Assembly: GCA_964353855.1 (NCBI GenBank)
Contig: CAYGWX010000005.1
Location: 7,120 to 71,119 of the forward strand
Reading direction: 5' to 3'
Source of the DNA: CAYGWX01 sp964353855 [NCBI: uncultured bacterium]
GTDB lineage: Bacteria; Edwardsbacteria; CAYGWX01
DNA: 64,000 bases
In this document: piece after piece, positions 50,811-59,428 of the stretch
Numbering within the stretch: position 1 is the first letter of the stretch
Layout of the letters: each line of letters starts with the position of its first letter
Translations under genes and position numbers: made by a program
The notes under the pieces: generated by a model
Database searches by the model: none
What the model was told of the DNA's origin: nothing
Seen by the model: only the letters and a program-made list of their open reading frames with translations

Positions 50811-51183
50811 CTTCCTCTTTGCGGCACTTCATGCACAGCCGGGCGTGAGGCATCGCCTCCAGGCGGGTCTTCTCGATGGCCTTGGTGCACTTCTCGCACT
50901 TCCCGAAGCTCCCCTCATAAATCTTGCGCAGAGCGTCGTCCACCTCCAGGAGCAGCTGGCCCTCGCTGGAGGCCAGCATGTACTCCCGCTCCCGGTCGAT
51001 GGCGTCCGTGCCCAGGTCGGCCATGTGGAAGGAGTAGGCCGAGAGGTCGCCCGAGGAATCCCTGGACGTGCGCTCGAATATCTCCTTTTTCATCACGTCC
51101 AGGATCCCATTCAGGCGCTTGTGCTCCTCCATGAGATTCTTCTCGAACTTCTCCATCTCCTTCTTCGTCAACACGTAGTTCAC
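50779..51183 (-). CDS. TraR/DksA family zinc-finger protein
   Basis: A 134-residue protein with a helical coiled-coil N-terminus and a C4 zinc finger (CEKC and CMKC, spacing as in DksA/TraR). The acidic coiled-coil tip region DLGTDAIDREREYML is typical of the family. DksA-like proteins enter the RNA polymerase secondary channel and work with ppGpp; the short RNA polymerase-binding members of this family lack other domains. The GTG start overlaps the ileS TGA (GTGA). Confidence 0.9.
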   Translation of the reverse strand: MNYVLTKKEMEKFEKNLMEEHKRLNGILDVMKKEIFERTSRDSSGDLSAYSFHMADLGTDAIDREREYMLASSEGQLLLEVDDALRKIYEGSFGKCEKCTKAIEKTRLEAMPHARLCMKCRKEEDEAREARKIR

Positions 51184-54100
51184 CCCCCTCCCTCCCGCGA
51201 TAAGATGATCGTGGCTTTCTCCCCGTTCACGATTTGTTCCTTGGCGATGTCCCCGCCCCCGTCCCCCTCGGAAAGGGTCAGGGCCAGGGTCTCGCGCTTG
51301 ACGTACTCCGTCTGCCTGGCGAGGGCCTGCATGAGCCGCTCGGTCGTCCGGTATCGTATGTGGATGCGGTCCGTGACCCGGAAGCGGGCCTCCCGGCGCA
51401 TCGCCTGGACCAGGTGCACGAACTCCCGGGCCAGACCCTCGTCCTCCAGGGCCTCGCTGCGGGTGAGGTCCAGGGCCAGGGCCAGCCCGTCCTGCTCCCG
51501 GACCGCCCAGCCCGGCTTCTCCTTCTTCAGGATCTCCACGTCGTCCCGGTGGACCTTCCCGGTTCTCATCTCCACGAAGGCCAGTTCCCCGTTGGCCAGC
51601 TTGACCACCACCTCGGCTTTCACGCCCTCCAGCTCCTCGGCCACGGCTTTAGCCTCCTTGCCGAACTTCGGGCCCAGGCGGTCGTAGCGGGGCTTCAGGG
51701 TGAACGTCCAGAACCCGTCCAGGTTCGACCGGACCTCCAGGGCCTTGACATTCAGCTCCTCCCGGATCAGGTCCCCCAGATCCGCCAGGGCCTGTTTTTC
51801 GCTCTCGCTTGCGGCAACGACCGCGAGGAGGGGAAGCGGCTGGCGGACCTTAAGCTGGCGGTCGTTCCGGATCGAGCGGGCCAGGGCCACCACCCGGCGC
51901 ACGAAATCCATCCTTTCCTCCAGGGACGGGTCCAGGACGGCCTCGTCCCAGGCCGGGAAGTCCGTGTGGTGCACGCTCTCCGGGGCACGTGAGTCCACCG
52001 AGCGCACCAGGTTCTGGTACATCTCCTCAGCCAGGAAGGGCAGGATCGGAGCGATGAGCTTGACCATGGAAACCAGGCCCTCGTACAGGGTCTCGTAGGC
52101 CATGCGTTTGTCCTGGTCATCCTCGGACTTCCAGAACCGCCGGCGCGAGCGGCGCACGTACCAGGTGGAGAAGTCCTCCAGGAAGACCTCGACCCCCCGG
52201 ACCAGGGGTGCGAGGCTGTAGGCCTCGTAGAGCTGGTCGGCCTCGCGGATCAGGCCATGCAGACGGGAGAGGATCCAGCGGTCCAGCAGGGGACGTTCGC
52301 CCTTGGGGCTCGACCCTTCACCCGGCACGAACCCGTCGATCCCGGCGTAGGTCACGAAGAAGGAATATACGTTCCAAAAGGTCAGGAGCTTGCGCTTGAC
52401 CTCCTCCCCGGCCGAGTACCCGAAGTTCAGGTTCAGCTCCGGGTTGTGGCCGACGAACATCCAGCGCATCACCTCCGCGCCCATCCTCTCTGCGGCCTCG
52501 TCGGACAAGATGGCGTTGCCCTTGGACTTGTGCATCTCCTCGCCCCGCTCGTCTTTCATCGTAGCGAAGCCGAGGAGCTTCTTGAACGGGGCCTTCCCCT
52601 CCAGGACCGTGCTCATCGCCAGGATGGAATAGAACCAGTTGCGGAACTGGCCCGGGAAGGACTCGGTGATGAAGTCCGTGGGGAACCACTCCTGCCAGTA
52701 GGTTCGGTCGAAGGGATAGCCCTTGGCCGGGTCGTTCCGCTCCACTACCGGGCGCACCGTGGAATAGGGCACTATCCCGGCGTCCAGCCAGACGTTGCCC
52801 ACGTCCGGGATGCGGGTCACTTTGGCCCCGCATTTGGGGCAAGCGATCTTGACCGCATCGATGTGCGGGCGATGCGGAGAGTGACCGTGGAAGGCTTCCC
52901 AGCCTTCCACGGCCCGGCTTTTCAACTCTTCCCGCCCGCCGAGGACGTCGAAGCCTCCGCAGGCGCACTCGTAGATCGGCAGGGCCAGGCCCCAGTAGCG
53001 CTTCTTGGAGATGCACCAGTCCGCCATGTTCCGGAGCCAATCCAGCTCCCGCTCCTTGCCGAAGGCCGGGATCCAGGTCTCGACCTGCTCCACGGCCTCC
53101 ATGATCTCGTGGCGCAGGTCCTTCATCGAGATGAACCACTCATCCACCAGACGGAAGATGAGCTCGCTGTCGCAACGCCAGCACACGGGGTAACGGTGGT
53201 GGTGGTCCTCCACCCGGAAGAGGAGCTCCTTCTCCCCCAGGTTCTCGATGATCGCCTCGGCGACTTTCTGGACATCCTGGCCCGTGAGCCAATCGAAGCC
53301 CGCACCATAGATGCCGAACTCGTCCAGGGGGGCGACCACGGCCAGGCCTTCCTCCTTACCCAACAGGAAATCCTCTTTCCCGCATCCCGGGGCGATGTGC
53401 ACCATACCGGTTCCCTCGGCCTCGCTCGTTTCCTCCCAGGCTACAACGCGGTGTTCGATCCCCACTTGAGCCGGAAGCTCGTCGAAGGGGCCGCGGTAGC
53501 GCCAGCCCACCATCTCTTTCCCCGAAAGCTCTCCCAGAACTTCATAGGGACCGTCCAACTGGCTCGTCAGGCTCTTCGCCAGATAGTAGACTTGGTCATT
53601 CTGCCTCACCTTGGCATAGGTTATCTCCGGATGCACGGAAACCGCTACATTGGAGGTAAGGGTCCAAGCCGTGGTCGTCCAGACCAGAAGAAATTCCTTA
53701 TCCCGTCCCAAGATGGGAAGCTTGATCGTCACCCCGGGGTGGGTGAGATCCTGGTAGCCCTCGGTCGCGATCTCCATGTCCGAGATCGCTGTGCCGCAGC
53801 GCGAGCACCAGGGCATCACGTCGTGGCCCTTGTAGATCCAGCCCCGCTCGTGGCAGCGCTTCAGGAAGTGCCAGATGGTGTAGTTGTTCTCCTCGGCCAT
53901 CGTGAAATAGGAGTGCGCTTTGTTCAGCCAGTCGGGGTCGTCCAGGGGGGTGTCCCACTCCCCCCAATCCATCCACATCCCAAGGCGGATGGAGCTGGCC
54001 GTCTGGAGCTTGGAATACAGGTGCACCCGCTGCTTGCATTTCTCGACGAAGGCGTCCACCCCGAAGCGGTCGATGTCCCGCTTGGAGGTGAACCCTAGCT

Positions 54101-54398
54101 CCTTCTCGACCTCCACCTCGATCCACAGCCCTTGGCAGTCGAACCCGTTCTGGAACCTCTGGTTGAAGCCTTTCATCGCCCGGTAGCGCTGGAAGACGTC
54201 CTTGTAGGACCGCCCCCAGGCGTGGTGCACGCCCATCGGGTTGTTGGCCGTGATCGGACCGTCCAGGAAGGCCCAGCGCTTACCGCTCTGGGCGAGCTTT
54301 TCGACCAGCTTCTCGAACGAGCGGCTCTCCTGCCAGAACCGCAGGATCTCGTTCTCCAGCTTGGGAAAGTTCAGATCTTGGGGGACGGGCTTGTACAT
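51180..54398 (-). CDS. ileS: Isoleucyl-tRNA synthetase
   Basis: A 1072-residue class Ia synthetase. The HIGH-type motif appears as NPMGVHHAWGR (residues 53-63), and KMSKS as MHKSKGNAI near residue 621. The CP1 editing domain contains LVWTTTAWTLTSNVAV and the tRNA-binding C-terminal domain is long, as in the eukaryote-like IleRS2 type, which is often mupirocin-resistant. It charges tRNA-Ile; a tRNA with anticodon CAU, likely Ile2, is encoded at 57722-57796. It lies 10 bp after the pfkB-type kinase gene and overlaps the DksA-like gene. Confidence 0.96.
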   Translation of the reverse strand: MYKPVPQDLNFPKLENEILRFWQESRSFEKLVEKLAQSGKRWAFLDGPITANNPMGVHHAWGRSYKDVFQRYRAMKGFNQRFQNGFDCQGLWIEVEVEKELGFTSKRDIDRFGVDAFVEKCKQRVHLYSKLQTASSIRLGMWMDWGEWDTPLDDPDWLNKAHSYFTMAEENNYTIWHFLKRCHERGWIYKGHDVMPWCSRCGTAISDMEIATEGYQDLTHPGVTIKLPILGRDKEFLLVWTTTAWTLTSNVAVSVHPEITYAKVRQNDQVYYLAKSLTSQLDGPYEVLGELSGKEMVGWRYRGPFDELPAQVGIEHRVVAWEETSEAEGTGMVHIAPGCGKEDFLLGKEEGLAVVAPLDEFGIYGAGFDWLTGQDVQKVAEAIIENLGEKELLFRVEDHHHRYPVCWRCDSELIFRLVDEWFISMKDLRHEIMEAVEQVETWIPAFGKERELDWLRNMADWCISKKRYWGLALPIYECACGGFDVLGGREELKSRAVEGWEAFHGHSPHRPHIDAVKIACPKCGAKVTRIPDVGNVWLDAGIVPYSTVRPVVERNDPAKGYPFDRTYWQEWFPTDFITESFPGQFRNWFYSILAMSTVLEGKAPFKKLLGFATMKDERGEEMHKSKGNAILSDEAAERMGAEVMRWMFVGHNPELNLNFGYSAGEEVKRKLLTFWNVYSFFVTYAGIDGFVPGEGSSPKGERPLLDRWILSRLHGLIREADQLYEAYSLAPLVRGVEVFLEDFSTWYVRRSRRRFWKSEDDQDKRMAYETLYEGLVSMVKLIAPILPFLAEEMYQNLVRSVDSRAPESVHHTDFPAWDEAVLDPSLEERMDFVRRVVALARSIRNDRQLKVRQPLPLLAVVAASESEKQALADLGDLIREELNVKALEVRSNLDGFWTFTLKPRYDRLGPKFGKEAKAVAEELEGVKAEVVVKLANGELAFVEMRTGKVHRDDVEILKKEKPGWAVREQDGLALALDLTRSEALEDEGLAREFVHLVQAMRREARFRVTDRIHIRYRTTERLMQALARQTEYVKRETLALTLSEGDGGGDIAKEQIVNGEKATIILSREGGG

Positions 54399-54408
54399 GA
54401 TTAAAAGA

Positions 54409-55329
54409 TTATTTCGCGTCCAGCGGGTCGAAGTGACAGATCTTCTGGAACTCCTTGAACCGGGCCACGATCTCCTCCGGGGCCAGGGTCTTGAACCGCT
54501 CCAGGCCGAACCGTTCCACGCAGAACGAGGCCATCACGCTTCCGTAAATCATGGCCTGGCGCACACTGGCCTCGTCGGCGCTCCCCTTCCGGGCGAGCGA
54601 GCCCACGAAGCCTCCGGCGAAGCTGTCCCCGGCGCCGGTGGGGTCCTGGACCTCCTCCACCGGATAGGCCGGGGCCGAGAAGATGGAGTCTTCGTAGAAC
54701 ATCAGGGCCCCGTGTTCGCCCTTCTTCACGATCACGATCTTGGGCCCGAAGAGCTGGATGGCACGGGCCGCCTTGACCAGATTGGGCTCCTGGGTGAGCT
54801 GGCGGGCCTCGGCGTCATTCAGGATCATCACGTTCACCCGGGACATGGTCTCGAACAGCTGCGGCCGCTTGGATTCGATCCAGTAGTTCATCGTGTCGCA
54901 GGCCACGAGCTTGGGCTTCCGGACCTGGTTCAGGACCTCCATCTGCAGTTCGGGATCGATGTTGGCCAGGAAAACATAAGGGGCGTCGCGATAGGCCTCC
55001 AGGACCACGGGATGGAAGTCCTGGAAGACCCCCAGCTCGGTCTTCAACGTCTCGGCGTCGTGCAGGTCGTAGTCGTAACGCCCCTGCCAGCGGAAGGTCT
55101 TTCCTCCCGGGACCACGGCAAGCCCGCGCAGGTCCCCGCCGCGCTCCTCCAGGAAGGCCAGGTCCCCGCGGGGGAAATCGTCGCCCACCACGGCCGTGAC
55201 CTTGAGCGTGCTGAAGAAGCTGGCGCTGGCCGAGAAATAAGAAGCCGAGCCGCCGACCACCTCGCTGGCATGGCCGAACGGCGTGCGGATGTTGTCCAGG
55301 GCCACCGAACCTACGACCAGGATGCTCAC
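54409..55329 (-). CDS. PfkB family sugar kinase
   Basis: A 306-residue ribokinase-like enzyme. The N-terminal glycine pair (VVGGSASYFSASASFFS) and the anion-hole/catalytic motif DPTGAGDSFAGGFVGSL near residue 230 define the family. The substrate is not determined; adjacency to purine nucleoside phosphorylase suggests a nucleoside or ribose-related sugar. The GTG start overlaps the pnp stop as GTGA. Confidence 0.92.
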   Translation of the reverse strand: MSILVVGSVALDNIRTPFGHASEVVGGSASYFSASASFFSTLKVTAVVGDDFPRGDLAFLEERGGDLRGLAVVPGGKTFRWQGRYDYDLHDAETLKTELGVFQDFHPVVLEAYRDAPYVFLANIDPELQMEVLNQVRKPKLVACDTMNYWIESKRPQLFETMSRVNVMILNDAEARQLTQEPNLVKAARAIQLFGPKIVIVKKGEHGALMFYEDSIFSAPAYPVEEVQDPTGAGDSFAGGFVGSLARKGSADEASVRQAMIYGSVMASFCVERFGLERFKTLAPEEIVARFKEFQKICHFDPLDAK

Positions 55330-56153
55330 GGAAGCTTCTCCGCGATCCGGGTGATGAGCCGGCGGAGCCTGGGCTCGGCCTCGGCGGCGATGGCCAGGAC
55401 CTCCTCGATCCGGGTCGGCTTTAAGGTTTCGGGAAGGCCCATGTCCGTGATCAGGGAGAACCCCAGGACCCGCAGGCCGGAATGACGGGCCACCAGGACC
55501 TCCGGGATCGTGGACATGCCCACCGCATCCGCCCCGATGATGCGCAAAAACCGGTACTCGGCCGCGGTCTCCAGGTTCGGCCCGGTGACCGCGGCATATA
55601 CCCCTTTGACCAGAGTGATGCCTTCTTCCAGGGCGGCTTTCTCGGCCAAGCTTAAGAGTTTCCTATCGTAACATTCGAACATGTCCGGGAACCGCGGGCC
55701 CAGGCGGTCGTCGTTCTCCCCGATAAGAGGGTTCTGGCCCAGGAGGTTGATGTGGTCCGTGACCGCCATGATGTCCCCGCTCTTGAACAGGGGGTTCAAG
55801 CCCCCCGAGGCATTGGAGACCACCAGGATCCCGGCCCCCAAGGCCCCCATCACTCGGACCGGAAATGTAATCTGCTCCGGGGAGTAGCCCTCATAGAAGT
55901 GGAACCGCCCCTGCATGGCCACCACCGGCTTTCCGGAGAGGGTCCCGAACAGGAGCTTTCCGGCATGGCTCTCCACTGTGGAGGCCGGGAAATAAGGGAT
56001 CTCCTCGTAGGGGATGGTCGCCTCCAGGACGATGTCTTTGGCCAGCCCACCCAGCCCGGTCCCCAGGATGATCCCTGCGACGGGACTGGTCGCTACTTTC
56101 GCTTTCAGAGCGGCTGCGGTCTCTTCGATTCTTTTCTTGAGTTGGGTCATCAT
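55326..56153 (-). CDS. Purine nucleoside phosphorylase (inosine/guanosine type)
   Basis: A 275-residue trimeric-type PNP. Signatures include AGIILGTGLGGLAKDI, VESHAGKLLFGTLSGKPVV, MQGRFHFYEGYSP and VSNASGGLNPLFKSGDIM. It splits inosine or guanosine with phosphate to base and ribose-1-phosphate for purine salvage. ATG 56151-56153 overlaps the DUF167 stop as ATGA; a second ATG follows directly. Confidence 0.95.
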   Translation of the reverse strand: MMTQLKKRIEETAAALKAKVATSPVAGIILGTGLGGLAKDIVLEATIPYEEIPYFPASTVESHAGKLLFGTLSGKPVVAMQGRFHFYEGYSPEQITFPVRVMGALGAGILVVSNASGGLNPLFKSGDIMAVTDHINLLGQNPLIGENDDRLGPRFPDMFECYDRKLLSLAEKAALEEGITLVKGVYAAVTGPNLETAAEYRFLRIIGADAVGMSTIPEVLVARHSGLRVLGFSLITDMGLPETLKPTRIEEVLAIAAEAEPRLRRLITRIAEKLP

Positions 56154-56452
56154 CTCCCTTTGCTCAGGGCCAGTAGCGCCCGTTCGGCGTCCCTTTGGCT
56201 GATGCCGGCGACCTCTATCGTTTTCTCTCGGGAGCGCTCCCCATGCGCGATCCTCACCGCCCTGCGGCGGAGGCCCAGGACTTCAGCCAGGAAGGCGATG
56301 AGGTGTGCGTTGGCCACCCCCTCCACCGGCGGCGCGGTGACCCGCACGGCGAAGACGCCGCCCGGGCGGATCTCGGCGACCTCCTCCCGCCTGGCCCGGG
56401 GGATCACGTGGATCCGGAGCCGAGCCACAGGGTGCTGGTCGGGCTTCTCCAT
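56150..56452 (-). CDS. DUF167/YggU family protein
   Basis: A 100-residue protein with the YggU/DUF167 pattern: RLRIHVIPRARREEVAEI, FAVRVTAPPVEGVANAHLIA and VRIAHGERSREKTIEVAG. Function is unknown, but the gene commonly accompanies yggS and yggT near cell-division genes; here yggS and divIVA are neighbours. ATG overlaps the divIVA stop as TAATG. Confidence 0.93.
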   Translation of the reverse strand: MEKPDQHPVARLRIHVIPRARREEVAEIRPGGVFAVRVTAPPVEGVANAHLIAFLAEVLGLRRRAVRIAHGERSREKTIEVAGISQRDAERALLALSKGR

Positions 56453-56958
56453 TAGAAATCTTCTTCCAGGGCCTCGGCCTTAGGGGGGGACGAAGGAGCC
56501 GCCACTCTGCCGGAATGCATCTCCTCCAGAAGGTTGAGCTGGGACTCCACCAAACTCTTGAACTGGGCGATGAAAGCATTCCGCTGCTGTTCCAGGACGG
56601 CCACATCCCGTTGCAGGCCCTGGGCCCTGTGGCGCGCCTCGGTCACGATCCCATCGGCCTTGTGCTGGGCCTCCCTTAGCAGGAGGTCGGCCTCGGCCCG
56701 GGCGTTCTCCTTGATTCCCTCCGTGGTCTGCTGGGCCGCGAGCATGGTTTCCCGGAGGGCTTTCTCCATCTTGCGGTAATCCTCGATCTGGGCGTCCAGG
56801 CCGGCCATGCGCTCCAAGAGGGCGGCGTTCTCCCGGGCCAACTCCTCGAACTCCTTGGCGACCATCTCCAGGAACGCCTGCACCTCGCCGGTCTCGTAGC
56901 CCCGCATGCCCTTCTTGAATGTCTGTTTGCGAATGTCCAACGGCGTTACCTTTGCCAT
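56452..56958 (-). CDS. DivIVA-domain protein
   Basis: A 168-residue protein. The N-terminal membrane-targeting DivIVA motif VTPLDIRKQTFKKGMRGYET is followed by a long coiled coil (about residues 30-155). DivIVA-type proteins mark curved membrane and organise division or polar growth. It lies between DUF167 and yggS, the typical division-cluster order. ATG 56956-56958 follows AGGGAG. Confidence 0.93.
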   Translation of the reverse strand: MAKVTPLDIRKQTFKKGMRGYETGEVQAFLEMVAKEFEELARENAALLERMAGLDAQIEDYRKMEKALRETMLAAQQTTEGIKENARAEADLLLREAQHKADGIVTEARHRAQGLQRDVAVLEQQRNAFIAQFKSLVESQLNLLEEMHSGRVAAPSSPPKAEALEEDF

Positions 56959-56967
56959 CGCTCCCTC

Positions 56968-57663
56968 TTAATTCCTCGCTCCAAAGATCGCCGTGCCGAT
57001 TCGGACCATCGTAGCCCCCTCCTCGATGGCGACCTCGAAATCGTTCGTCATGCCCATCGAAAGATGTTCCATCGCAACGTTGGGGAAAGCACACCTTGCG
57101 ATCTCATCCCGGAGTCTCCTCAAGTTCCGAAAGCAGACCCGGGCCTCCTCCATGGGGCCGAACGACCCGACCGTCATCAAACCCTTCACGGAAAGGCCTT
57201 CCACCGTTGCGATGCGCTCCAGCTCCTCCCCGGCCCGTTCGGGTGAGAGGCCGTATTTCGTGACTTCCCCAGAGGTGTTCACCTCCACGAGCACCGGTAC
57301 CGACTTTCCCAACTCCCTCGCCCGCTTCCCCACGGCCTGGGCCAGGTGCAGGGAATCGACGGCATGGATCCAATCGAAGATATCCACCGCCTTCCGGGCC
57401 TTGTTCGTCTGCAGGTGGCCGACCAGGTGCCAGGCCACCTGGTCGCGGATCTCGCGGATCTTCTCCTCGGCCTCTTGGACCCGGTTCTCGCCCAGGGCAC
57501 TGATCCCTGCCCGGATGACCTCCTGGATCCTCTCCGCCGGAACGGTCTTGGTCACAGCCACGAGCAGGATCTCCTCGGGCTTACGACCGCTCCTTCGGGC
57601 TGCGCCGGCGATGCGCTCCCGGACCTCGGCCACAGCCTCGGCGATCTCAGGATAACTTTTCAT
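56968..57663 (-). CDS. YggS family PLP homeostasis protein
   Basis: A 231-residue PLP-binding TIM barrel. The motif EEILLVAVTKTVPAERIQEV contains the PLP lysine; GENRVQEAEEKI, WHLVGHLQTNKARKAV and MGMTNDFEVAIEEGATMVRI are family signatures. It controls free PLP levels and branched-chain amino acid balance. It is 9 bp upstream of divIVA. A TATAAT overlaps its ATG, see the rejected items. Confidence 0.95.
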   Translation of the reverse strand: MKSYPEIAEAVAEVRERIAGAARRSGRKPEEILLVAVTKTVPAERIQEVIRAGISALGENRVQEAEEKIREIRDQVAWHLVGHLQTNKARKAVDIFDWIHAVDSLHLAQAVGKRARELGKSVPVLVEVNTSGEVTKYGLSPERAGEELERIATVEGLSVKGLMTVGSFGPMEEARVCFRNLRRLRDEIARCAFPNVAMEHLSMGMTNDFEVAIEEGATMVRIGTAIFGARN

Positions 57664-57721
57664 TATAACGAAATCCTTCGCCGGAATGCAAGTGCCATCG
57701 GACGTTTTATGGAAGCGAATC

Positions 57722-57796
57722 TGGTGGGCCCTCTGGGATTCGAACCCAGGACCGACGGATTATGAGTCCGCTGCTCTACCCTTGAGCTAAGGGCCC
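57722..57796 (-). tRNA. tRNA with anticodon CAU (likely tRNA-Ile2)
   Basis: A 75-nt cloverleaf with an encoded CCA: acceptor GGGCCCT/AGGGCCC, D arm GCTC/GAGC, anticodon loop CTCATAA, T loop TTCGAAT. The CAU anticodon can be elongator Met or lysidine-modified Ile2; the GACTCATAATC context favours Ile2. It lies between yggS and a lipoprotein gene within the minus-strand run. Confidence 0.85.
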
Positions 57797-57799
57797 CCG

Positions 57800-58276
57800 T
57801 TATCTCAGATTGACGGCCACCGACCCCAGGTACCCGGTGCATCCTACCGCGTCCAGCTGGCAGAATCGGAAATAGGAGAAGACGATCCAGTGGCTCCCCT
57901 GGGGAAGGTAGGTCAGGCTCGACCAGGTCCCTGTCCGGTTGAGGTCATTCGGCCCCAGGACCACAAGGGCGATTTCCAGCCGGTAAATGTCGTTCGCCGG
58001 CAGGTTTACGGCCAGGCTCTCGGTCTCCAACGAGGTGCTGTCGTTTACCCCTCCTGTGGCCAGGATTCCGAGAACGCTTCCATAGGTCGTGCGGGTGTCC
58101 GAGGATTTCACGCTGCACATCGTCTGCACCTGGTTCAAGCTCGTAGACGGGTTGTTCACCGCGAGCACGATAGGCGGTGGCATCGCCCGGTCTTCTGGAA
58201 CCGGCATGATCTCCACCGGACTGTTGATGCACCCGGCCAAGACGGCCAGGCATAAAACGCAGAGGATCTTCCACAT
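57800..58276 (-). CDS. Putative lipoprotein, function unknown
   Basis: A 158-residue protein with a lipobox: ILCVLCLAVLAGC, cysteine at residue 16, followed by INSPVEIMPVPEDR. The mature part is beta-rich (YRLEIALVVLGPNDLNRTG, WIVFSYFRFCQLD) with no recognised domain. It would be processed by LspA (50244-50810). ATG 58274-58276 has GAGGAGG six bases upstream; an upstream ATG is less well placed. It ends 3 bp before the tRNA. Confidence 0.75.
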   Translation of the reverse strand: MWKILCVLCLAVLAGCINSPVEIMPVPEDRAMPPPIVLAVNNPSTSLNQVQTMCSVKSSDTRTTYGSVLGILATGGVNDSTSLETESLAVNLPANDIYRLEIALVVLGPNDLNRTGTWSSLTYLPQGSHWIVFSYFRFCQLDAVGCTGYLGSVAVNLR

Positions 58277-58287
58277 GGCGCACCTCC

Positions 58288-59424
58288 TCACGCTTTGCGC
58301 TTCAAGACTGCGATGAGGCGGTCCACCTCCTCGTCGCTGTTGTAGAAATGCGGGGAGACCCGCACCCCACCCTCCCGGTAGGACACGATGATCTTCTCAT
58401 GCTCCAGGGCTTCCATTAGGGCATTATCCCTTTTGCCCGTGAAAGATATGATCCCGGAACGATGCTTGGCCGCAAGAGAGCTCCTGATTTTGTAAGGGCT
58501 ATCCCGGAGGTAGTCCAGGAGCCGGCCCGTGAGCCCCAGGATACTATTCTCAACCCTCTTCATCCCCACTTCGGCGAGCATCCCGAGGGCCTCCCGGAAC
58601 CCGTAAAGATCCTGATAGGGATGCGAGCCCAACTCGAACTTACGGACGTCGGAGAATGGTTTCCGCTGGTAATTCCGCAGGTTCTTCCAGTCCGTATTCC
58701 AGTCCACTCCCAGCCATCCCGCGAACCTGGGTTTGAGCCTGGGAAGCATCCGCTTGGAGATGAAGAAGAAGCCGGACCCGTGCGGCGAGAGGAGCCATTT
58801 GACCCCGCCCGCAGAAAGAAAGTCCACCCCGGCCTGCCTCACGTTCAGATCGAGCCCTCCCACGCCCTGCATCCCGTCGACCACGAAGAAAATCCCTCGC
58901 AGGCGGCAGAGATCGCTCGTAGCTTTCAAGTCCGTGCGGTATCCGTTGAAGTACTGCACCCAGGACAGGGCTAGGATCTTCGTGCGGCGGGTGAGGCCCC
59001 GCGCGATGCTCTCCATGTCCGCGAAGCCCTCCCGTGCTTTGAAGAAACGAACCTTAACCCCATTCCTTCTGAGGGCCAGCCAAGGATAAACGTTCGCGGG
59101 AAACTCCACATCCGAGAGCAGGACTTCATCCCCTGTCCGGAGGTCCAGTCCATGGGCCGCGACATTCAGCCCAAAGGTCGCATCGTAGCCCATGCCGATC
59201 TCCCCGGCTTCGCACCTGAGCATCCCGGCCAGCAGAGCCCGGCACTCGTCCATCTTCCGGAAGGAGGTCGCGTCATGGGCATGCTGGGTGTGCACCGCCC
59301 GATCGAGGAACCCGTCGATCGCCCGCCACACCCTGAGGCTCATCGGTCCGTGACTGGCGTGGTTCAGGTAGGTGAATCGCCGGGTTATGGGAAACTCGGC
59401 GCGGTACCGGGAAAAGCCTTTCAA
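58288..59424 (-). CDS. Aminotransferase class V (cysteine desulfurase-like)
   Basis: A 378-residue PLP enzyme. The fold-type I signatures include FTYLNHASHGPMS, the aspartate segment FFVVDGMQGVGG and the PLP-lysine segment SAGGVKWLLSPHGSGF. It resembles isopenicillin-N epimerase/CsdA-type members. There is no conserved active-site cysteine loop that would prove cysteine desulfurase activity, so the reaction is uncertain. The TTG start lies 4 bp after the rpoD stop. Confidence 0.88.
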   Translation of the reverse strand: MKGFSRYRAEFPITRRFTYLNHASHGPMSLRVWRAIDGFLDRAVHTQHAHDATSFRKMDECRALLAGMLRCEAGEIGMGYDATFGLNVAAHGLDLRTGDEVLLSDVEFPANVYPWLALRRNGVKVRFFKAREGFADMESIARGLTRRTKILALSWVQYFNGYRTDLKATSDLCRLRGIFFVVDGMQGVGGLDLNVRQAGVDFLSAGGVKWLLSPHGSGFFFISKRMLPRLKPRFAGWLGVDWNTDWKNLRNYQRKPFSDVRKFELGSHPYQDLYGFREALGMLAEVGMKRVENSILGLTGRLLDYLRDSPYKIRSSLAAKHRSGIISFTGKRDNALMEALEHEKIIVSYREGGVRVSPHFYNSDEEVDRLIAVLKRKA

Positions 59425-59428
59425 AAAG

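Noticed and set aside
52257-54098. A long plus-strand frame (613 codons) opposite ileS, and similar ones opposite the GAF/GGDEF and glyA genes
   Set aside because: They are antisense to strongly conserved genes and lack recognisable domains; high GC leaves the opposite strand open.
57662-57685. A TATAAT with TTGCAT 18 bp upstream at the start of yggS
   Set aside because: The TATAAT overlaps the yggS ATG, so transcripts from it would lack the start codon; most likely a chance match in an AT-rich spot.
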